A DNA stretch of 9,288 bases from Chloroflexota bacterium (GTDB taxonomy: Bacteria > Chloroflexota > Limnocylindria > Limnocylindrales > CSP1-4): positions 1 through 9,288 of the forward strand of contig JACCVB010000087.1 in the NCBI GenBank assembly GCA_013698385.1, in the 5' to 3' direction. Numbering within the stretch: the stretch's first letter is position 1; each line of letters begins with the position of its first letter. Both the position numbers and the translations under genes were made by a program. Shown in pieces: positions 1 through 6,110 of this stretch. The notes under the pieces are model-generated. The model was not told the origin of the DNA and made no database searches. It was given only the letters and a program-made list of their open reading frames with translations.

Positions 1-294
1 ACGGCACGCTCGGCGCCATCGAACCTGGCCAGCACGCCGTCGCCGGTGGTCTTGACGAGGTGGCCGCGATGCCGATCGATCGCCATCGAGGCCTTGTGAT
101 TGTGCTCGCCGACGAGGTCGCGCCAGCGTTCGGCGCCAAGCTCCGACGCACGTTAAGGTCGAGTCGACGATATCGGTGAACACGATGGATGCGAGGATCC
201 GTTCGTCTCGCTGATCACGCTGCTTCCCGTACGTCCGCATCGCCTCGAAGTCGACAGAGACCCATGGCTCGTCCCCGACCACCCACGCATCATG
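1..294 (-). pseudogene. class III adenylate/guanylate cyclase domain, broken and cut by the window edge
   Basis: Read on the minus strand, this continues in the cupin frame straight after the TGA at 295-297. It gives HDAWVVGDEPWVSV, a short linker, then ILASIVFTDIVDST (180-157), the first metal-binding Asp motif of class III nucleotide cyclases. After TTA (156-154) one surplus A (153/154) shifts the frame. The next frame resumes exactly as RASELGAERWRDLVGEH and later VKTTGDGVLARFD (GDG Asp at 41-39), the second metal-binding motif. The domain would make cyclic AMP or GMP. Its 3' half lies beyond position 1. A stop plus a one-base shift in the same reading frame argues for a decayed gene; sequencing or assembly error is the alternative. 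The domain identity is secure from the two motifs; the nucleotide made cannot be told from the part seen. Confidence 0.8.
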
Positions 295-570
295 TCATGG
301 CGGCATTTCGAAGATATCGCCCGGGCCGACCTCGAGTTCCGTGCCGTCCGCCATCTGGGCACGCAGGCGACCCGACAGCGTGACTCCCAGGTGATGGTAT
401 TGGCAGGTATCCGTACCCGCGATCGGTTTCACGTCCACTGACCAGCGCCAGCCCGGCTCGTAGGTCTCCCGGCCCACGACCGTATCGTCGAGTTCAACGA
501 TGTCGATGCGCCCGCGCGGGATCGTCCGCACGTGGCTTGGTTCACTGAACCGACGGCGCTGAAGACGCAT
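295..570 (-). CDS. cupin-domain protein, front half of a broken cupin-cyclase fusion
   Basis: The ATG at 570-568 has a good ribosome site (GGAGG at 580-576, five bases away), so it is preferred over the longer upstream reading, which is not protein-like. The 91-residue product starts MRLQRRRFSEPSHVR and contains a cupin_2 fold: YEPGWRWSVDVKPI, then CQYHHLGVTLSGRL and DGTELEVGPGDIFEMPP, with the HH and the GPGD turn of the cupin barrel. It ends at TGA right after EMPP. Homologues of this type usually read PPGHDAWVVGDEPW on into a class III cyclase, so the TGA looks like a GGA (Gly) codon turned into a stop. If translated as it stands, the barrel lacks its last strands. The domain probably senses a small ligand or a metal and tuned the cyclase; that role is an inference. 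This entry and the cyclase remnant at 1-294 are one ancestral gene. Confidence 0.75.
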   Translation of the reverse strand: MRLQRRRFSEPSHVRTIPRGRIDIVELDDTVVGRETYEPGWRWSVDVKPIAGTDTCQYHHLGVTLSGRLRAQMADGTELEVGPGDIFEMPP

Positions 571-575
571 TCCGC

Positions 576-580
576 CCTCC
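576..580 (-). promoter_or_regulatory. ribosome binding site of the cupin gene
   Basis: GGAGG on the minus strand, five bases before the ATG at 570-568. It is one of the few clear Shine-Dalgarno sites in the window and fixes the start of the cupin protein. Confidence 0.65.
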
Positions 581-839
581 GATCCGAGAACTGACCCGAC
601 ATTCCGATCATCACTGCAGCGCTGCCGTGTATGGACATGGAGGTCTGCGGAATGACCGCGGGAACGCGGGTGTGTTCTAGGTTCATCGACGACGCCGAGG
701 GCACCGGTTTCGACGTCTTGATGGGCAGTTCGCGCTCCCGGGGAGATGTAAGCGCGCTGCAACGAATGCGTTCCTCGGCGACTGCCGCAATTGACGCATG
801 CGATTCGTCGACCGCGTATGGTCGAGATGGGGACGCCTG

Positions 840-854
840 CGACTCGTCGAGTCG
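840..854. promoter_or_regulatory. 15-bp palindrome, possible operator
   Basis: CGACTCG and CGAGTCG flank a single central T, giving perfect 7-bp arms about 75 bases before the gene at 930. Its size and place suit binding of a dimeric regulator, or a small hairpin. No regulator gene is identified beside it, and short palindromes are common in GC-rich DNA, so the role is tentative. Confidence 0.3.
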
Positions 855-929
855 TGACATCCGACCCCTGGTCGCGATCGGGATCGCCCGTCGCACCGCA
901 GACGCACGCGTTGACGAGAAACGGACGAC

Positions 930-1256
930 ATGGCACTTCCTCTGCAACGTCCAGGACCGTTGACGGTCCCGGGACCGATGGTTCGCTACCAGACCCAGGC
1001 CGTGCTCCGTCGTGCCGCGTCGACCGGACCGCTCGTCCTGGTCGGGGTCACCCTGGATGGCACGTTCTTTCCGCGATACCAGGCGTGGACCACCGATCGC
1101 CTGGACTTGATCAAGGGCCAGGTCGCACTCGCGCCGCTGAGCCCCGTCGATGCCGAAAGCCCGTCGGAGGCATCCGCCATCGCGATGCGCGAAGCACGCG
1201 CCGTGTGGAATGGCGGACGTAGCCCAAGTCTGCCGCAGGATGGGCAGTCGCGATGA
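930..1256 (+). CDS. hypothetical protein coupled to the sigma-2-like gene
   Basis: A product of up to 108 residues that I do not recognise. From MVRYQTQAVLRRAAS onward the codons show the third-position G/C preference of the neighbouring genes. The first 16 codons do not, so the in-frame ATG at 978 (92 residues) may be the true start. Neither start has a good ribosome site. The core PLVLVGVTLDGTFFPRY looks like paired beta strands, followed by an Ala/Glu-rich helical tail. There is no signal peptide or membrane segment. The TGA (1254-1256) overlaps the ATG at 1253 of the next gene, so the two are probably translated together and may act together. A gene remnant is the alternative. Confidence 0.5.
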   Translation: MALPLQRPGPLTVPGPMVRYQTQAVLRRAASTGPLVLVGVTLDGTFFPRYQAWTTDRLDLIKGQVALAPLSPVDAESPSEASAIAMREARAVWNGGRSPSLPQDGQSR

Positions 1257-1690
1257 TGGCCGTTCGGGCCGCCTGTTTCCCGCCCTCTGACCGTCGCTTC
1301 GCCCGATCCGTCGAGCAGGTGATGGGCGCAACCAACGGCGACCTTTCTTCGCCCGAAGGCATCGCGCTCGTCCAGGCCACGCTCCGGAAGAGCTATCCCG
1401 TCGCTGTGCTGCACCCCGGCGAGACGGCGATCGAGGCGCATCGTGACGGGTCCGGACCGGCGGACGAGTCGATCGCCAGCTGGCTGTCCGCGGTCTACGA
1501 GCGCCATGGTGGTTTGGTCTACGGACTTGCTGTGCGCATCCTCGGCGGGGCGACCCATGCGGAGGACGTCGTCGAGCGGGCGTTCCTCGAGGTCGCGCGG
1601 ACCGGTGGCACGGCCCTGACCGTGGCGGACGCCGGCCGCAATGTCTGCGCGGAGGCTTGCCGGCTCTCGATCGCGACCCTGCGCGCATAG
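1253..1690 (+). CDS. sigma-70 region 2-like protein lacking region 4
   Basis: A 145-residue product. Residues 77-117, WLSAVYERHGGLVYGLAVRI then LGGATHAEDVVERAFLEVAR, match regions 2.1-2.2 of ECF sigma factors, the helices that bind the beta-prime clamp of RNA polymerase. What follows (VADAGRNVCAEACRLSIATL) could be a degenerate region 2.3-2.4. The protein then stops, with no helix-turn-helix region 4 for -35 recognition. ECF factors are usually about 170-200 residues with both regions. The N-terminal 75 residues are unassigned. The start is ATG 1253, overlapping the upstream stop (ATGA); an in-frame ATG at 1322 is an alternative. No anti-sigma gene is adjacent. It could be a truncated sigma factor, a polymerase-binding decoy, or a non-transcriptional relative. 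Coding is supported by codon bias; function is uncertain. Confidence 0.6.
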   Translation: MMAVRAACFPPSDRRFARSVEQVMGATNGDLSSPEGIALVQATLRKSYPVAVLHPGETAIEAHRDGSGPADESIASWLSAVYERHGGLVYGLAVRILGGATHAEDVVERAFLEVARTGGTALTVADAGRNVCAEACRLSIATLRA

Positions 1691-1753
1691 ATCCGGGCGC
1701 TGGCGACTGGCGTCACCCGCCGAGGCCGCGCGGCTTCGCGGGACCCTCTCGCC

Positions 1754-1759
1754 TATCAT
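1754..1759 (+). promoter_or_regulatory. possible -10 element of the RDD gene
   Basis: TATCAT stands in an otherwise G/C-rich 97-base gap, 28 bases before the ATG at 1788. This would give a short leader of about 20 bases carrying the GGGAG ribosome site at 1780-1784. No recognisable -35 element is seen. Confidence 0.3.
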
Positions 1760-1787
1760 GGCCTCCGCACGACGCAGCAGGGAGCCC

Positions 1788-2639
1788 ATGACCCAGCCAC
1801 CCGATCCCGGGGGCCCACGCCTCGAGCCCAGCGAGTCACCCACCGCGGAACCGGGCGACGATCAGGCAGCCTCGGACGCGCCGCCACCGACCGTCAACCC
1901 GGTCCTCAGCTGGACGCCGTCGTCAAGTCTTCCAGCGGCTAGCGACCAGACGACCGATGGGCCGATCGTGAGCTGGGCGGCGCCGGCGGCCGGTCCAGCG
2001 GTGGCGCCCGTCCAGGGTTTCGTGATGGCCGGCGTCGGGTCGCGGATCCTCGCCTACCTCCTGGATACGATCCTGATCGGGATCCTCGGCGGCGTCCTGC
2101 TGGGCATCGCGATCGTGGCGACCGGACGGTCGTTCGAGACGGAGCCTGAGACCGCGAGCCTGCTCTACGGCATCCTCACCCTGGGCCTGGAGTTCCTGTA
2201 CTTCGTCGGTCTGTGGACGAGTCAGCGGCAGGCGACCCTGGGCATGCGCCTGGTGTCGCTTCGCCTGGCTCGGGCCACGGACGGAGAGGGATTGTCGATC
2301 GGCATGGCCATCCTCCGCTTCGTCGTGATGGGCTTCCCGCTGACCCTGCTCGGCAGCCTGCCGGTCGCTGGCGTGCTCGTCTCCTATGCCTACTTCGGCC
2401 TCGTGGTGTTCCTGCTCTTCACGACCGCCATGAGTCCGTTGCGCCAGGGGCTGCACGACCGCCTGAGCGGGTCGGTCGTGGTTCGACCGGCCGGGGCGTC
2501 CAACCGCGGCACCATCATCGGATGCGCCCTCCTGAGTGCCCTGGCCATCGGCCTGCTCGTGGTCCTGCCGATCATGCTCGTCATGGCCCTGGGCCCCGAG
2601 TTCAGGGAGATCCTGTCGCGGATCGGAGAATCGATCTGA
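1788..2639 (+). CDS. RDD family integral membrane protein
   Basis: A 283-residue product. The start at ATG 1788 is chosen because GGGAG (1780-1784) precedes it and the upstream extension is Arg-rich and not conserved in character. Residues 1-75 are Pro/Ala/Ser-rich, probably disordered, and carry two similar short motifs, NPVLSW and GPIVSW. The RDD domain follows: GVGSRILAYLLDTILI (R86, D93), membrane helices at about 88-112, 124-143 and 172-212, the usual TLGMRLVSLRL turn, and GLHDRLSGSVVV (D224) closing the domain. A further helix at about 241-267 is an addition to the basic fold. RDD proteins are poorly defined; some are linked to sodium/proton exchange, but no specific role follows here. 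The decarboxylase starts 39 bases downstream, so co-transcription is possible but no functional link is evident. Confidence 0.9.
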   Translation: MTQPPDPGGPRLEPSESPTAEPGDDQAASDAPPPTVNPVLSWTPSSSLPAASDQTTDGPIVSWAAPAAGPAVAPVQGFVMAGVGSRILAYLLDTILIGILGGVLLGIAIVATGRSFETEPETASLLYGILTLGLEFLYFVGLWTSQRQATLGMRLVSLRLARATDGEGLSIGMAILRFVVMGFPLTLLGSLPVAGVLVSYAYFGLVVFLLFTTAMSPLRQGLHDRLSGSVVVRPAGASNRGTIIGCALLSALAIGLLVVLPIMLVMALGPEFREILSRIGESI

Positions 2640-2677
2640 ACGGTCTCGAACCTGCTCAGCTGGACGGCCTGACCGAT

Positions 2678-4108
2678 ATGGATCCGCCCGACTTCCGGGC
2701 CGCGGCCCATGCCGTCGCGGACCTGATGGCCGACTATCTCGAGACCGTGGAGACGCGCGCCGTCTTCCCGGTCATCGAACCGGGATCGCTCGCGCCGCTC
2801 TTCCCCTCGACGCCGCCGGAGGGTCCCGAGCCACTCGCAACGATCCTCACCGATTACCAGCGCCTGATCGAGCCTAACGCGACCCACTGGCAGCACCCGG
2901 GCTTCTTCGCCTACTTCGCGACGACCGCGTCGGGTCCCGGGATCCTGGGTGAGATGCTGACCGCGACGCTCGGCCAGAACCCGATGCTCTGGCGGACCTC
3001 GCCGATCGGCACGGAACTCGAGGAGGTCGTGGTCGATTGGCTGCGCCAGGCGCTCGGCCTGCCCGAGTCGTTCGACGGCCTGTTGACGGACACGGCCTCG
3101 ACGTCGTCGCTCATCGCATTGGGGGCCGCGCGACAGGCGGCCGGATTCGATGTCGCGGCCAGGGGCCTGACGGGGCGGCCGGACCTGCCCGCCCTCCGGG
3201 TCTACGCCTCCACCGAGGCGCATTCCTCGATCGAGAAAGCCTGCATGACGCTGGGACTCGGGCGCGACGCGCTCGTGCGGGTGCCCGCGGACGCGCGATT
3301 CCAGTTGCAGCCGGACGCGCTCGAGGCCGCGATCGCCGCCGACCGTGCGGCGGGCCATCGAGCGATCGCGATCGTGGCGACGGTCGGGACCACGTCGTCG
3401 ACCTCGGTCGACCCGGTCGCGGCCATCGCCGAGATCGCGCAGCGCGAGGGCCTCTGGCTGCACGTCGATTCGGCCTATGCCGGCGTGGTCGCGATGCTGC
3501 CCGAGCGTCGGGCGCCGTTCGCCGGCTGGGAGCGCGCCGATTCGATCGTCGTCAATCCCCACAAATGGCTGTTCACGCCGCTCGACGCGTCACTGCTCCT
3601 GACCCGCCGGATGACCGACCTGCGAGACGCGTTCAGCCTCGTTCCCGAGTACCTCCGGACGCCGGACCGCGAGACGCCGGGTCGCGACTACAACGAGTAC
3701 ACGCCGCAGCTGGGCCGCCGGTTCCGGGCGTTGAAGTTGTGGATCCAGCTGCGCTGGTTCGGGCTGGGCGGTCTCCGTCGGCGGATCGATCACCATCTTG
3801 GGCTCGCTGCGGAATTCGCACGCTGGGTCGACGACGATCCGGACTGGGAGCGCCTGGCGCCCGTCCCGTTCTCGACCGTGTGCTTTCGCTGGAACCCGGC
3901 CAGCGGCGCTTCAGAATCCGAGCTCGACGCCCGCAATACGGCCATCATGGCTTCCGTCAACCGGACCGGCGAAGTCTTCCTGTCGCATACCCGCCTGGAC
4001 GGCCGCTTCACGATCCGGCTGGCGGTGGGCAACCTGCGAACCGAGTCGCGTCACGTGGCCCGCGCGTGGGAGCTGCTGCGTGCGGCCGTCCGGTCCGATG
4101 ACGCCTGA
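2678..4108 (+). CDS. group II PLP-dependent decarboxylase (aromatic-L-amino-acid decarboxylase type)
   Basis: A 476-residue product, the usual length of bacterial homologues. The start MDPPDFRAAAHAVADLMADY matches the family N-terminus. The ribosome site is weak, and upstream in-frame codons are not convincing. Family hallmarks are all present: EAHSSIEKA with H182 (stacks on the cofactor), LHVDSAYAG with D264 (binds the pyridine nitrogen), and NPHKWLF with K296 (Schiff-base lysine). The D-to-K distance of 32 equals that of human DDC (D271/K303). In the mobile loop, Y325 (VPEYLRT) matches DDC Tyr332, which favours decarboxylation over the oxidative aldehyde-synthase reaction. PQLGRRFRALKLW keeps the Gly that DDC and plant tryptophan decarboxylases have and tyrosine decarboxylases replace by Ser. 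The enzyme should turn an aromatic amino acid into its amine plus CO2 in the cytosol; the exact substrate is open. Its last 11 bases overlap the next gene. Confidence 0.92.
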   Translation: MDPPDFRAAAHAVADLMADYLETVETRAVFPVIEPGSLAPLFPSTPPEGPEPLATILTDYQRLIEPNATHWQHPGFFAYFATTASGPGILGEMLTATLGQNPMLWRTSPIGTELEEVVVDWLRQALGLPESFDGLLTDTASTSSLIALGAARQAAGFDVAARGLTGRPDLPALRVYASTEAHSSIEKACMTLGLGRDALVRVPADARFQLQPDALEAAIAADRAAGHRAIAIVATVGTTSSTSVDPVAAIAEIAQREGLWLHVDSAYAGVVAMLPERRAPFAGWERADSIVVNPHKWLFTPLDASLLLTRRMTDLRDAFSLVPEYLRTPDRETPGRDYNEYTPQLGRRFRALKLWIQLRWFGLGGLRRRIDHHLGLAAEFARWVDDDPDWERLAPVPFSTVCFRWNPASGASESELDARNTAIMASVNRTGEVFLSHTRLDGRFTIRLAVGNLRTESRHVARAWELLRAAVRSDDA

Positions 4109-5255
4109 GATCCGCGCGGCGCTTGACGACACGCTCGCCAGGCTGGCAGTGCTCGACCCGGGGGACGCGTTCGAGCCACGAGCGGCGGCCACGATCGTCG
4201 AAGCCGGTCTGCATCGATTGTGCGTGCCCGTGTCGTCGGGCGGGCTCGGTGCGTCGATGGCGGAAGCCGCGGAGGTGCTCATGGCGCTCGGCGCGATCGA
4301 TGGGTCGACGGCGCTCGGGTTCGCCATGCAGGTCCACGTCGTCGGTGCGATGCGCGATGCGACCGTCTTCCCGGAGCGCCTCAGGACGGGGTTGGATCGG
4401 GCGATCGTCGAGCGCGCGGCCCTGGTCAACAACGCCGCGACGGAGGAGGGCGGAGGGTCGCCGGCGCGCGGCGCGATCCCGGGGACCCGGGCGGTGCCGG
4501 ACGGTGACGGGTGGCGCCTGACTGGGGAGAAGACCTGGACGACGTGGCTACCGAACCTGACCCACGCGTTCGTCACGGCGCGCCTGCATGAGGGTGACGA
4601 GGACTTGGCGCGCCCGATGGTCGGTACCTTCCTGGTGGACCTGTCGTCGGGCGGCGTGGAGCGTCGGGAAGGGTTCGAGGCGCTGGGGATGCGCGGCTCG
4701 GCGTCCGGACGCCTCGTCCTGAACGATGTCCGGGTGCCTGCGGAGGCCGTCGTTCAGCGGCGGAGGATCGGCGCCCCGGACCCGCGTGGTGCCGCGCCAC
4801 TGGCCTGGTTCGGTGTCTCGATCGCGGCGGCCTATCTCGGGGTGGGGGAGGGGGCACGGGCGGAGGTCGTGCGCTGGGCGAAGAGCCGCCGGCCGGGCGA
4901 CGGCTCCGCAGCGGTCGCCGAGATCCCGAGCGTCCAGCTTCGCCTGGGGCGGATGGATGCCGAACTGCGCGCGGCGCGCATCGTCGTACTGGACGCCGCC
5001 GGGCGCTGGGAGGCGGATCGCGATGCCTCGGATGTGCCGCTCGCCAAGCTCGTGGCGACGCGAGCCGCGGTGACCGCCACAGACGAGGCTCTGCGGATCG
5101 CCGGCGGTCCGGGCTTCCTCGCCGGCCCCCTGGAGCGCGCCTTTCGCGACGCGCGGGCGGGGCTCATCAACCCACCCCTGGAGGACGTGGCGCTCCAGGG
5201 ATTCGGTCGCGCTCTGGTGGCCGAAGCCAAGGTTTCCAGGGCGGGTGAAGCGTAG
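4098..5255 (+). CDS. acyl-CoA dehydrogenase-fold flavoprotein
   Basis: A 385-residue product, normal length for the fold. The ATG at 4098 lies inside the end of the decarboxylase gene (11-base overlap) with no Shine-Dalgarno site, pointing to translational coupling. The order of parts is typical: an N-terminal helical domain (VEAGLHRLCVPVSSGGLG, ALGAIDGSTALGFAMQ), the flavin-binding middle strand LTGEKTWTTW (141-150), ALGMRGSASGRLVLNDVRVP (195-214), then a helical C-terminal domain with IAGGPGFLAGPLERAFRDAR. The C-terminus reads GLINPPLEDVAL (355-366) where classical dehydrogenases have YEGT with the catalytic Glu. That Glu seems absent, although E362 is near. Such members include flavin monooxygenases (DszC, HsaA and amine N-hydroxylase types) as well as unassigned proteins. 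It may therefore oxidise something other than an acyl-CoA, perhaps the amine from its partner; this is an inference. Confidence 0.88.
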   Translation: MTPEIRAALDDTLARLAVLDPGDAFEPRAAATIVEAGLHRLCVPVSSGGLGASMAEAAEVLMALGAIDGSTALGFAMQVHVVGAMRDATVFPERLRTGLDRAIVERAALVNNAATEEGGGSPARGAIPGTRAVPDGDGWRLTGEKTWTTWLPNLTHAFVTARLHEGDEDLARPMVGTFLVDLSSGGVERREGFEALGMRGSASGRLVLNDVRVPAEAVVQRRRIGAPDPRGAAPLAWFGVSIAAAYLGVGEGARAEVVRWAKSRRPGDGSAAVAEIPSVQLRLGRMDAELRAARIVVLDAAGRWEADRDASDVPLAKLVATRAAVTATDEALRIAGGPGFLAGPLERAFRDARAGLINPPLEDVALQGFGRALVAEAKVSRAGEA

Positions 5256-5258
5256 AGT
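5253..5258 (+). promoter_or_regulatory. possible -10 element before the MFS remnant
   Basis: TAGAGT overlaps the stop codon of the flavoprotein gene and lies nine bases before an ATG at 5268. It resembles the hexamers placed just upstream of the starts at 5678 and 6111. No -35 is seen. It may be a leftover promoter of the decayed transporter gene or chance. Confidence 0.2.
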
Positions 5259-5267
5259 CATCCGCGG

Positions 5268-5670
5268 ATGACGCAACCCGCTGACCCAGGGTCTCGCCAT
5301 ATCGGCTGGGGCGGGTGCGCTGGCACTCATCGCCGTCGGTCTTGGGATCGTGGCCGTGGTCCAGACGGCAACCGGTGTCCTGGTCGGGGCGGTGGTCATG
5401 GCCGCGGGTGTCGCCTTCACGACGCCCGCGTTCTTCGGGGCGATCTTCTCGCGCGTCACGCCCGCTGAGCGAGGCGCCGCGTCGGGCACGGCCAGCGCAT
5501 TCCTCGATCTCGCGTTCGGCGGAGGCCCGGTGCTGGTCGGTGTGGTGGCGAGCCGATCCGGGATCCCGGCCGGCTTCGCGACCGCAGCGTTGGTGGCCCT
5601 GGTGGGCGCCGGCGGGACCGCACTGGCGGGTCGGCGGCATCGAACGCACGACGCGTCGCCCGAGCGATAA
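5268..5670 (+). pseudogene. C-terminal remnant of an MFS transporter
   Basis: From 5272 one frame is open to TAA at 5668-5670. It encodes membrane segments typical of the last third of a major facilitator: GLAISAGAGALALIAVGL, LVGAVVMAAGVAFTTPAFF, RVTPAERGAASGTASAFLDL and FATAALVALVGAGGTALAG. That is about four helices where the family has 12 or 14. ATG 5268 begins MTQPADPGS, but in another frame that leaves the transporter sequence and stops at 5468. The likeliest reading is a gene whose 5' two thirds were deleted, leaving the start joined out of frame to the 3' part. In-frame GTGs at 5350 and 5356 could start a 106- or 104-residue stump, but a working transporter is not possible. It lies directly behind the decarboxylase and flavoprotein genes and may once have exported their product. 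Confidence 0.75.
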
Positions 5671-5671
5671 T
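5666..5671 (+). promoter_or_regulatory. -10-like element, probable leaderless promoter of the DUF4332 gene
   Basis: GATAAT ends six bases before the ATG at 5678, so transcription would begin at or next to the start codon. No Shine-Dalgarno site can fit in the gap. No -35 match is seen at the usual spacing. The same arrangement recurs before the next gene. Confidence 0.4.
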
Positions 5672-5677
5672 GCGGCC

Positions 5678-6067
5678 ATGCCACCGATCGACGAACTGAC
5701 CCGGATCGAGCCCGTCCACCTGGAACGCCTCGAGCGCCAGGGGATCTTCACGACCGGCCTCCTGCTGGAGCGCTCGGAGACGACCACTCGACGCCAGACC
5801 CTGGCTGATCAGGTGGATGCCACGACGAACGACGTGGGCATGTGGCGAGACGAGGCCCTGATGCTCAACCTCGCGAGCTTCGGACCGGCGGAGCACCAGC
5901 TGCTCATCCAGGCCCGGATCGAGGGCCTGCGCGAAGTCCTTGCGTTGCCACTCGACGTCTTCCGGGATCGCATTCGGCGTGGGGCACAGGAACTGGGCAC
6001 GGAACCGCCGACCGACCTGACCATGGACGGTTGGTGGGATCAGGCCCACACCCTCGACGACGAATAG
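5678..6067 (+). CDS. DUF4332 family protein
   Basis: A soluble 129-residue product, acidic at the C-terminus. It follows the DUF4332 pattern: a helix-hairpin-helix-like opening IEPVHLERLERQGIFTTGLL (10-29), a TRRQTLADQVDATTNDVGMW segment (38-57), DEALMLNLASFGPAEHQLLI (58-77), and a second hairpin-like IEGLREVLALPLDVFRDRIR (81-100). The family is related to the DNA-binding helix-hairpin-helix fold seen in polymerase and ligase accessory domains, but its cellular role is unknown. The start is firm: ATG 5678 opens the conserved part and has a -10-like hexamer six bases upstream. The C-terminal tail TMDGWWDQAHTLDDE is Trp/Asp-rich. It stops 43 bases before the next gene, which has its own possible promoter, so the two need not be co-transcribed. 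Confidence 0.72.
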   Translation: MPPIDELTRIEPVHLERLERQGIFTTGLLLERSETTTRRQTLADQVDATTNDVGMWRDEALMLNLASFGPAEHQLLIQARIEGLREVLALPLDVFRDRIRRGAQELGTEPPTDLTMDGWWDQAHTLDDE

Positions 6068-6098
6068 TCGGTGAGCCGGGCGTCGAGGCGGAACGGGC

Positions 6099-6104
6099 TA
6101 CGAT
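6099..6104 (+). promoter_or_regulatory. -10-like element, probable leaderless promoter of the DUF1461 operon
   Basis: TACGAT ends six bases before the GTG start at 6111, the same spacing as GATAAT before 5678. It would produce a leaderless mRNA for the DUF1461, M50 protease and moeA genes. No -35 is evident. Confidence 0.4.
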
Positions 6105-6110
6105 GCCTTC

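Larger units (their letters stand above)
571..929. other. intergenic region between divergent genes, no convincing gene
   Basis: Open frames cross this stretch on both strands, but the products are Arg/Ser-rich with no domain-like pattern and no consistent third-position G/C preference, so I call it non-coding. It should hold promoters for the minus-strand cupin-cyclase gene and for the plus-strand pair starting at 930. I find no clean -35/-10 pair. TTGACG at 791-796 and TATGGT at 817-822 are 20 bases apart, which is too far. A 15-bp odd palindrome lies at 840-854. Confidence 0.6.

Noticed and set aside
791..822. TTGACG/TATGGT as a sigma-70 promoter for the gene at 930
   Set aside because: The spacer is 20 bases, too long, and the -10 match is weak.
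791..1222. Plus-strand open frame of 143 codons overlapping the gene at 930
   Set aside because: Third-position bias fits the 930 frame instead, and the product is low-complexity Arg/Pro-rich.
429..1688. Long minus-strand open frame (419 codons)
   Set aside because: Its product is Arg/Ser/Pro-rich with no domain pattern. It lies antisense to the coding-biased genes at 930-1690, and its left end overlaps the real cupin in another frame.
1725..1734. GCCGCGCGGC palindrome as a terminator after the sigma-2-like gene
   Set aside because: The stem is short, has no real loop, and is not followed by a T run.
986..1843. Minus-strand open frame of 285 codons
   Set aside because: Typical GC-rich shadow of the two small plus-strand genes and the start of the RDD gene; no recognisable protein features.
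2213..2677. Upstream extension of the decarboxylase frame
   Set aside because: It overlaps the RDD gene, reads as low-complexity Gly/Pro/Arg, and the family N-terminus begins at MDPPDFRAAAH.
2390..3562. Minus-strand open frame of 390 codons
   Set aside because: Antisense to the decarboxylase, whose catalytic motifs are all intact; the product is rich in Arg/Gly/Asp without structure.
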